The notes under the pieces are model-generated. The model was not told the DNA's origin and did no database searches. It saw only the letters and a program-made list of their open reading frames with translations. A DNA stretch of 64,000 nucleotides from Nocardia bovistercoris (lineage in GTDB: Bacteria; Actinomycetota; Actinomycetes; Mycobacteriales; Mycobacteriaceae): assembly GCF_015674855.1 (NCBI RefSeq), contig NZ_JADMLG010000013.1, forward strand, positions 127,327 to 191,326, written 5' to 3'. Made by a program: the position numbers and the translations under genes. Positions within the stretch are counted from its first letter, which is position 1. Every line of letters begins with the position of its first letter. Shown here piece after piece: positions 58,470 to 64,000 of the stretch.

Positions 58470-58895
58470 GTGCCACTCTCCGAGCACGAGCAGCGCATGC
58501 TCGAACAGATCGAGAGCGCGCTCTATGCTGAGGATCCGAAGTTCGCCTCGTCTGTCCGCGGCGGACGCCTTCGCTCGACCTCGAGTCGTCGCAGACTCCA
58601 GGCCGCTGCCTTGTTCGTCCTCGGTCTGTTTCTACTCGTCGCAGGGATCGCCGCTCCGGTGAAGCCCGGCGGCTTCCCGATCATCAGTTTGATCGGATTC
58701 ATCGTCATGTTCGGCGCGGGCGTACTGCTGTTGCTCGGCGGCTCGAAGGGTGTCGGCAAGGGCACACGCCCCACCGACGCGTCCTCCGGTGGGCCGAGCG
58801 GTGGCGGATCGAGCGGATCGGGACGCCAGCGCAAGTCGGGCGGCTTCTCCGAACGCATGGAAGACCGTTTCCGCAGACGGTTCGAGCAGGAGTAG
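58470..58895 (+). CDS. DUF3040 membrane protein (Rv2169c-like)
   Basis: The 141-residue protein begins MPLSEHEQRMLEQIESALYAEDPKFASSV, the DUF3040 signature, followed by two membrane helices (about 44-64 and 70-91) and a Gly/Ser-rich cytosolic C-terminus ending in a basic helix (SERMEDRFRRRFEQE). GTG 58470 has GGGGGAGG upstream. In mycobacteria and corynebacteria it lies close to mraZ as here. Function unknown. Confidence 0.9.
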   Translation: MPLSEHEQRMLEQIESALYAEDPKFASSVRGGRLRSTSSRRRLQAAALFVLGLFLLVAGIAAPVKPGGFPIISLIGFIVMFGAGVLLLLGGSKGVGKGTRPTDASSGGPSGGGSSGSGRQRKSGGFSERMEDRFRRRFEQE

Positions 58896-58934
58896 TCGGC
58901 GCGCACCGACTGCCCCCGCGGGACAATCTCAGAT

Positions 58935-58976
58935 CGACGGCGACGCCGCACCGGATCCGGTGCGGCGTCGCCGTCG
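58935..58976. terminator. Perfect 42-bp palindrome after the DUF3040 gene
   Basis: A continuous 21-bp inverted repeat centred on GGATCC with no unpaired loop in the DNA, 39 bp after the stop. It would form a very stable hairpin and probably insulates the division cluster from upstream transcription. Confidence 0.7.
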
Positions 58977-59321
58977 CATGTGTCGCCCGTACTCCCCACA
59001 TCGCTCCACCGCCGTTCCCCACATCACCCCACCCGTCGCCCCCGGCACCCGCGTCGACGCCCGCGCGACACGCCCGGAGACCGGCGTGGCTAACCTTCGG
59101 CGAGACAAAAGCAGTGCGTAGCGAGGCCATGCGTCACTGGACACGTCATTGATCGGCGGTTTCAGGCCACTCTCAGGGTTTGCTGGGTGTTTTCGGGGGA
59201 TTGTCCTTTCGAGGGGGGCGTGTCGGCGGAACACCGAAAAAGTTCTCCACTGCGTGATAGCTGGCATGACCTGCGGAATCATCGGCACCGTGGGGGAGAT
59301 CGCCGGTTGTTTCGATTGAAA
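58977..59321. other. Long upstream region of mraZ, otherwise empty
   Basis: About 345 bp with no supported gene; GC-rich on the left and A/T-richer from 59160. An isolated GTGGG at 59290 is out of phase with the MraZ box. Confidence 0.4.
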
Positions 59322-59346
59322 GTGGGGGAAAGTGGGGTAATGTGGA
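59322..59346 (+). promoter_or_regulatory. MraZ box (three GTGGG-type repeats, 10-bp period)
   Basis: GTGGG at 59322-59326 and 59332-59336 and GTGGA at 59342-59346, each separated by exactly five bases. MraZ is known to bind such GTGGG-N5 direct repeats upstream of its own operon, so autoregulation of the division cluster is expected. The start of mraZ is 80 bp downstream. Confidence 0.8.
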
Positions 59347-59425
59347 GCGCGCACTACTGGAGAGTCGTACATCCGAGGTGATCGTTCTCCCCGCAACCGC
59401 GGGGTGACTCACAGGAGGTATCGGG

Positions 59426-59857
59426 ATGTTTCTCGGTACCTACACTCCTCGGCTGGACGACAAAGGGCGGCTCACGCTGCCCGCGAAGTTTCGAGACGAT
59501 CTGGCGGGAGGGTTGATGGTCACGAAAGGTCAGGACCACAGCCTTGCCGTCTATCCGAAGGAAGAGTTCACCGCACTCGCCAGGCGAGCCGCGGCGGCTT
59601 CTCGAAGCAACCCGCGGGCGCGCGCGTTCGTCCGGGCACTCGCCGCCGGTACGGACGAACAACGTCTGGACGGCCAGGGCCGGATCGTGTTGTCGGCCGA
59701 GCACCGCCGCTACGCGAATCTCGATCGGGATTGCGTGGTGATCGGTTCGGTGGACTTCCTGGAGATATGGGACAAGCAGGCGTGGGAGTCGTACCTCGCC
59801 GAGCACGAGGAGGATTACGCGGAAGCGAGAGACGAGTCGCTGGGCGGAATCTTCTAG
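59426..59857 (+). CDS. mraZ: Division/cell wall cluster transcriptional regulator MraZ
   Basis: The 143-residue protein consists of two SpoVT-AbrB-like domains: MFLGTYTPRLDDKGRLTLPAKFRDDL and EQRLDGQGRIVLSAEHRRYA, each with the family DxKGR/DxQGR turn. It forms ring oligomers that bind the repeats at 59322. AGGAGG lies eight bases before ATG 59426. First gene of the dcw cluster. Confidence 0.96.
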   Translation: MFLGTYTPRLDDKGRLTLPAKFRDDLAGGLMVTKGQDHSLAVYPKEEFTALARRAAAASRSNPRARAFVRALAAGTDEQRLDGQGRIVLSAEHRRYANLDRDCVVIGSVDFLEIWDKQAWESYLAEHEEDYAEARDESLGGIF

Positions 59858-60101
59858 CCCGAACGGAACGAGTGCCACGCGGCCTCTGCCCGGAGGCGAA
59901 CCCTGACGTACTTCCCCGACGCCAGGTGTCGAATTCGGTCAGAGACCCCGCGGCATTCGTCTTCTCGGGGGTTCGCGTCGTCGGAGTTCCGGAAACGGAG
60001 TTCGCGGACGCGGCATTCGATTGCGCTGTGGGAACACGAAAGCGCTGTGGAACAAGGCGAGCCGTGCGGGCGACGAGCGAGGCAGGATCCGGGAGGTCGA
60101 G

Positions 60102-61076
60102 GTGAACCGTGCACAGCCCGGTCCCCGTCATGTTCCGGTGCTGTTGCGGCGAGCCGACGAACTACTCGGGCCCGCGCTGACCGAATCCGGCGCCGTCTAC
60201 CTCGACGCCACCCTCGGATTGGGCGGGCACGCCGAACATTTCCTCACCACGTATCCGGGGCTGCGGCTGGTCGGACTCGATCGCGATACCGCGGCGCTCG
60301 AACTCGCGGCGCGGCGATTGCGTCCCTTCGAGGACCGAATCACATTGGTGCACACCCGCTATGACGGGATCGCCGCGGCATTGAAGCAGGCGGGACTCGA
60401 TCCGGCGGGTTCGGTGAGCGCGATCCTCATGGATCTCGGGGTCTCCTCGATGCAATTGGACGAGGCCGACCGCGGCTTCGCGTACTCGATCGACGCGCCG
60501 TTGGACATGCGCATGGATCCGACCACCGGACCCACCGCCGCCGACGTGCTCAACACCTACAGCCACGGCGATCTCGCCAGGGTGCTCAAGACCTACGGCG
60601 AGGAACGGTTCGCGGGCAAGATCGCCTCCGAGATCGTGCGGCGCAGGCAGCGGCAACCGTTCACCACCAGCGCGGAACTGGTGGAACTGCTCTACGCCAC
60701 CATCCCCGCGGCCGCGCGGCGCACCGGCGGGCATCCGGCCAAACGGACCTTCCAGGCGCTGCGCGTCGAGGTCAACGCCGAGCTCGACTCGCTGCGCGCC
60801 GCGCTGCCCGCCGCGCTGGACGCGCTTCGGGTCGGCGGGCGCATCGTCGTGATGTCGTATCAGTCGCTCGAGGATCGTGTCGTCAAGCAGGAGTTCGCGA
60901 CGAGGGTCACGTCGCGCACTCCGATGGACCTGCCGGTCGAACTGCCCGGTATGGGGCCGGAGTTCAGGACGCTGACCCGCGGTGCGGAGAAGGCGACCGA
61001 GCGGGAGATCGAGGAGAACCCGCGGGCGAATCCGGTGCGGATGCGCGCTGTCGAACGTGTCGAGGTGTCGGCGTGA
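60102..61076 (+). CDS. rsmH: 16S rRNA (cytosine(1402)-N(4))-methyltransferase
   Basis: The 324-residue enzyme starts HVPVLLRRADELLGPAL and has the SAM-binding YLDATLGLGGHAEHFL motif (about 33-48), AILMDLGVSSMQLDEADRGFAYSIDAPLDMRMD (about 108-140) and RTFQALRVEVNAELDSL (about 222). It methylates C1402 of 16S rRNA in the P-site. GTG 60102 has GGGAGG five bases upstream. It lies 244 bp after mraZ, a long gap for this operon, in which no other gene is visible. Confidence 0.96.
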   Translation: MNRAQPGPRHVPVLLRRADELLGPALTESGAVYLDATLGLGGHAEHFLTTYPGLRLVGLDRDTAALELAARRLRPFEDRITLVHTRYDGIAAALKQAGLDPAGSVSAILMDLGVSSMQLDEADRGFAYSIDAPLDMRMDPTTGPTAADVLNTYSHGDLARVLKTYGEERFAGKIASEIVRRRQRQPFTTSAELVELLYATIPAAARRTGGHPAKRTFQALRVEVNAELDSLRAALPAALDALRVGGRIVVMSYQSLEDRVVKQEFATRVTSRTPMDLPVELPGMGPEFRTLTRGAEKATEREIEENPRANPVRMRAVERVEVSA

Positions 61077-61167
61077 ACGGCATCGGAAGCGCGATGAGCG
61101 GCGGAGGCGGCATGTCGCGGCCGGGACTCGAAGGCGCACCGCGCCTGCTACACGAGGGAGGGAAAGC

Positions 61168-61956
61168 ATGAGTATTCGGACACGCGCCGTGCCCGCGCCG
61201 GGTCGGGTCGCCCGCCGGGTCCAGGCCGCCGAACGAGTGAAGTCCGGTGCGGCGCAGCGCGCCTACGCCAAGCGGCGGACGCGGGCCGAACAGCGCTCGG
61301 ACACGCCCGCGTTGCCGAAGGCGCGCCGGTCGGTGACGGCCGCGCGCGTACCGTTCGTGGTCGCGATCATCGCGCTGCTCGGCTGCGGTCTCGCGCTCAC
61401 ATTGCTGCTCACCACCCGCGCCGCCGAGGACAGCTACCAGCTCGGCGACGCGCGCAGGCTCAACAGCACCTTGGCCGAGGAGCGTGCGGCGTTGCAGCGA
61501 CAGGTCGAGGCCGCCGATTCCGCGCCGGAACTTGCCGCGCGGGCTCGTGAACTCGGCATGATCCCGGCCAAGGATCCGGCGCGCCTCGTGGTCGCCCCCG
61601 ACGGCACCGTCACCGTTATCGGCGATCCCACCCCGGCGCAGGGCGCACCCGCACCCCCGCTCGATGGCACCCCGACCCCGAGCGGTCAGCCCGGTCAAGC
61701 GCAGGGCCAGGGCGAACGGGTCGTCCCGGTGAGTTCGGTGCGCCAGCCGACCACGACGCAGTCCCACTCCGAATACGCCAACGGCGCCCAGGCCCACACC
61801 CCGCCCCCGAGCCCCGCCCCGACCCAGCCGAACACGGCGGCCTCGTCCGCGGGCGCCACTGGCTCGGCGCCGCAGGTGGTTCCCGATCCCACGACGCCGC
61901 AGGCAGCGGCACCGCAGGCGCAGGAGTCGTCCACCCCGGATGGAGGCGTCCGGTGA
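61168..61956 (+). CDS. ftsL: FtsL-like Pro-rich bitopic division protein (Rv2164c-like)
   Basis: The 262-residue protein has a basic cytosolic N-terminus (1-52), one membrane helix (about 56-80, VPFVVAIIALLGCGLALTLLL), an FtsL-type coiled coil (LNSTLAEERAALQRQVEAADSAPELAARARELGMIPA) and a long Pro/Gln/Ala-rich extracytoplasmic tail (150-262), as in Rv2164c. FtsL acts with FtsB and FtsQ to activate FtsWI. The last residues STPDGGVR are repeated by the mini-ORF that follows. GAGGGAGGG precedes ATG 61168. Confidence 0.9.
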   Translation: MSIRTRAVPAPGRVARRVQAAERVKSGAAQRAYAKRRTRAEQRSDTPALPKARRSVTAARVPFVVAIIALLGCGLALTLLLTTRAAEDSYQLGDARRLNSTLAEERAALQRQVEAADSAPELAARARELGMIPAKDPARLVVAPDGTVTVIGDPTPAQGAPAPPLDGTPTPSGQPGQAQGQGERVVPVSSVRQPTTTQSHSEYANGAQAHTPPPSPAPTQPNTAASSAGATGSAPQVVPDPTTPQAAAPQAQESSTPDGGVR

Positions 61957-62035
61957 CGCAGAGCCGGACGCCGCCGGGCGTGATCGTGCCCGCGCGGCCG
62001 AACTCGACTCCGGACGGGGGCGTTCGGTGACGCAG
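61930..62035 (+). repeat. Junction duplication between ftsL and pbpB
   Basis: The 32-bp stretches 61930-61961 and 62004-62035 (74 bp apart) agree at 27 positions. They cover the end of a reading frame (STPDGGVR, stop) and the overlapping GTG start of the next. All five differences fall on third codon positions and keep the eight residues unchanged. The rest of the 74-bp unit has diverged. Confidence 0.75.
61953..62030 (+). CDS. Coupled 25-aa mini-ORF between ftsL and pbpB
   Basis: GTG 61953 overlaps the ftsL stop (GTGA) and opens 25 codons, MTQSRTPPGVIVPARP then NSTPDGGVR, ending in the GTGA that starts pbpB at 62027. It begins like pbpB (MTQ) and ends like ftsL (STPDGGVR), as a junction duplication predicts. 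The synonymous pattern of differences suggests that the frame has been kept by selection. Confidence 0.5.
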   Translation: MTQSRTPPGVIVPARPNSTPDGGVR

Positions 62036-63901
62036 ACCAGGTCCGCGCCGCGTAGGCAGCGCGGGCCGCGTCCGTCGCGGGGGGCGGCGGCGGATCGGCC
62101 GCTACGGTTGCGCCTCGGGGTCGGGCGGATCGTGATGTTGGTCGCGCTCGCCGTCGTGGCGCTGCAATTGCTGTGGATCCAGAGCATTTCGGCGCCCGCG
62201 CTGTCGGAGCAGGCGGCGGGGCAGCGGACCACGCGTGAGCCGGAGATGGCTATTCGCGGCCCGATCACCGATCGCAACGGCAAGTCGCTGACGTTCACCA
62301 CCGTCGCGAAGGCGTTGACCTTCCAGCCGGTTCGGGTGCGCGCGGAACTCGCCGAGGCGCGCGAGAAGAGCGCCAAGGCGCCGGAGCCGGAGCAGCGGCT
62401 GCAGGCCATCGCGAAGACGATTCACGACAAGATCGGCAAGCAGTCGCCGTCGGAGGCGGAGCTGCTCGCCATGCTGCACAGCGACGAACCGTTCGTGTAC
62501 CTGGTGCGCAATGTCGACGCGCGGGTCGCCGCCGACATCAGGACGCAGTTCCGCGAGGTCGGCGCCGAGGCGCAGCCGCTGCGCGAATATCCCGGAGGGT
62601 CGTTGGCCGCCAACATCATCGGCGCCACCGGCTGGGACGGGCACGGACTGATCGGCTTGGAGTCCTCGCTGGATTCGGTGCTCGCGGGCACCGACGGCTC
62701 GGTGACCTACGACCGCGGCTCCGACGGCGCGGTGATCCCGGGCAGTTGGCGCGACAAGCAGCCCGCGGTGAACGGCAACGGCGTCGAACTCACCCTCGAC
62801 TCCGATCTCCAGTACTACGTGCAGCAGCAGGTGCAGCAGGCGCGCGAGATGTCGGGCGCGCAGGGGGCTTCGGCGGTGGTGTTGGACGCCAAGACCGGCC
62901 AGGTGCTCGCCATGGCCAACGACAGCACTTTCAATCCCGCGCTCGGCGCGCAGAACTGGAGCACGCTCAAGACCAACAATCCCTCGGTGAGCGACCCGTT
63001 CGAACCCGGATCGGTGAACAAGATCGTCACCGCCGCCGCCGCGATCGAGTACGGACTGACCGATCCCGACGAGGTGCTGCAGGTGCCCGGCTCGATCCGA
63101 ATGGCGGGCGTGACCGTCGGCGACGCCTGGGATCACGACGTAGCCCCGTATACGACCACCGGGATCTTCGGCAAGTCCTCGAATGTCGGCACCCTCATGC
63201 TGGCCCAGCGGGTCGGCGAGGACCGCTACGCGGATATGGTGCAGCGCTTCGGACTCGGACAGCGCACCGGCGTCGGCCTGCCGGGCGAGACCGCGGGACA
63301 GGTGCCCGCGCGCGACCAGTGGTCCGGCGGCACCTTCGCGAACCTGCCCATCGGACAGGGTCTTTCGATGTCGACCTTGCAGATGACCGGCATGTACCAG
63401 GCCATCGCCAACGACGGCCTGCGCATCCCGCCGCGCATCGTGCGCGCCATCGTCGCACCCGACGGAACCCGCACCGAGGAACCGCAACCCGACGCGGTCC
63501 GGGTGGTGAGCCCGCACACGGCGGCGACCCTCAAGACCATGTTCCAGGCCGTGGTGCAACGCGACCGGACGGACTCCGCGCAGAACGGCACCGGCTGGCC
63601 CGCGGCCGTCGAGGGCTATCAGATCGCCGGGAAGACCGGCACCGCGCAGAAGATCGATCCGCGCTGCAAATGCTATTCCAGTTCCAGTTATTGGATCACC
63701 TTCGCGGGGATCGCGCCCGCCGACAATCCGCGCTACGTGGTCGGGCTGATGCTCGACAATCCGGTGCGCAGTTCCGACGGCAGCGGTGGTCAGTCGGCCG
63801 CGCCGCTGTTCCACAGCATCGCCTCGTGGGCCTTGCAGCGCGACCGTATTCCGCCGTCGCCGGGGCCCGCCCGGCAGTTCGTCCTCCAGGCCGGTGTGTG
63901 A
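62027..63901 (+). CDS. pbpB: Division-specific class B penicillin-binding protein (FtsI/PBP3 type)
   Basis: The 624-residue protein has a basic cytosolic N-terminus, one membrane helix (about 32-52), a PBP dimer domain (75-235) and a transpeptidase domain with all three motifs: SVNK (S329-K332), SSN (384-386) and KTG (536-538). It cross-links septal peptidoglycan with FtsW. Start GTG 62027 overlaps the mini-ORF stop; the frame above it (to 61940) is shared with duplicated sequence. In mycobacteria this gene is Rv2163c. The next dcw gene (murE) would lie beyond the window. Confidence 0.96.
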   Translation: MTQTRSAPRRQRGPRPSRGAAADRPLRLRLGVGRIVMLVALAVVALQLLWIQSISAPALSEQAAGQRTTREPEMAIRGPITDRNGKSLTFTTVAKALTFQPVRVRAELAEAREKSAKAPEPEQRLQAIAKTIHDKIGKQSPSEAELLAMLHSDEPFVYLVRNVDARVAADIRTQFREVGAEAQPLREYPGGSLAANIIGATGWDGHGLIGLESSLDSVLAGTDGSVTYDRGSDGAVIPGSWRDKQPAVNGNGVELTLDSDLQYYVQQQVQQAREMSGAQGASAVVLDAKTGQVLAMANDSTFNPALGAQNWSTLKTNNPSVSDPFEPGSVNKIVTAAAAIEYGLTDPDEVLQVPGSIRMAGVTVGDAWDHDVAPYTTTGIFGKSSNVGTLMLAQRVGEDRYADMVQRFGLGQRTGVGLPGETAGQVPARDQWSGGTFANLPIGQGLSMSTLQMTGMYQAIANDGLRIPPRIVRAIVAPDGTRTEEPQPDAVRVVSPHTAATLKTMFQAVVQRDRTDSAQNGTGWPAAVEGYQIAGKTGTAQKIDPRCKCYSSSSYWITFAGIAPADNPRYVVGLMLDNPVRSSDGSGGQSAAPLFHSIASWALQRDRIPPSPGPARQFVLQAGV

Positions 63902-64000
63902 GATCGGAGCAGTTCGAACCACCGGTCGTGACACGCTCGCCGCGCAACACCGAGGCGCGTTGAGCCCCGTCGACAGCGCGTCGGTAACCTGACTCGTCGT

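Noticed and set aside
1..64000. tRNA, rRNA, CRISPR array, insertion sequence, integrase
   Set aside because: Looked for characteristic cores and repeats; none found, so none reported.

Overview
The window is chromosomal DNA from a high-GC, mycolic-acid-producing actinomycete, most probably Nocardia or a close relative such as Rhodococcus. This rests on GC-rich codon use, many ATGA/GTGA overlaps, and a gene set that follows, largely gene by gene, the Mycobacterium tuberculosis Rv2163c-Rv2196 region and the Corynebacterium plsC-glk-pimB'-NlpC/P60-qcr-ctaE region (comparison from memory, not searched). No rRNA, tRNA, CRISPR array, IS element or integrase was seen.

Left part (0.2-24.4 kb). A degenerate SDR, an FAD oxidase, an ABC1/UbiB kinase-like protein, a DUF1444-like protein and a Spo0M-like protein precede an envelope and metabolism block. 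That block holds an acyltransferase, a ROK glucokinase, an ArsA-type ATPase with two START-like proteins, the PIM mannosyltransferase PimB', a peptidase-MA protein, two NlpC/P60 peptidoglycan hydrolases, a DEDD exonuclease/UvrC-like fusion, an Lrp-type RAM protein and trpD. The respiratory cluster ctaE-qcrC-qcrA-qcrB ends the part; between qcrC and qcrA a 77-bp tandem duplication carries two coupled 26-codon ORFs.

Middle part (24.4-36.2 kb). RNase AS, aroG, pknL (with four PASTA repeats), an Rv2175c-like DNA-binding protein, mptA (lipomannan/LAM), crtB and crtI, idsA2 and a metF-like gene. A short decayed copy of the crtI 5-prime end sits between idsA2 and crtI.

Operon at 36.4-47.7 kb, all on the minus strand. 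Ten to eleven closely packed genes encode an amino-acid-type ABC importer, a peptide-type ABC importer, small proteins, a DUF1684 protein and a luciferase-like monooxygenase. The transcript leader appears to contain an S-box (SAM-I)-like RNA, a 40-codon cysteine-containing leader peptide and a hairpin just after its stop. Together these suggest an organosulfur-scavenging operon controlled by sulfur supply; this is the most interesting system in the window.

Right part (48-64 kb). A secreted protein, a family-2 glycosyltransferase (CruG-like), lppM, a lower-GC accessory island (about 50.7-54.3 kb: winged-helix protein, small membrane protein, XRE-type regulator), a CruF-like carotenoid protein, a CrtO-like ketolase, a GNAT, a HEPN protein and a DUF3040 protein. 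The division cluster follows: MraZ box, mraZ, rsmH, ftsL, pbpB. The ftsL/pbpB junction carries a second, older junction duplication that creates another coupled mini-ORF. Carotenoid genes (idsA2, crtB, crtI, crtO, cruF-like, cruG-like) are scattered over about 28 kb, suggesting a glycosylated ketocarotenoid.

Recurring expression signals: several genes start 6-7 nt after a TANNNT box (leaderless transcripts), and two or three genes seem to need a CTG start.
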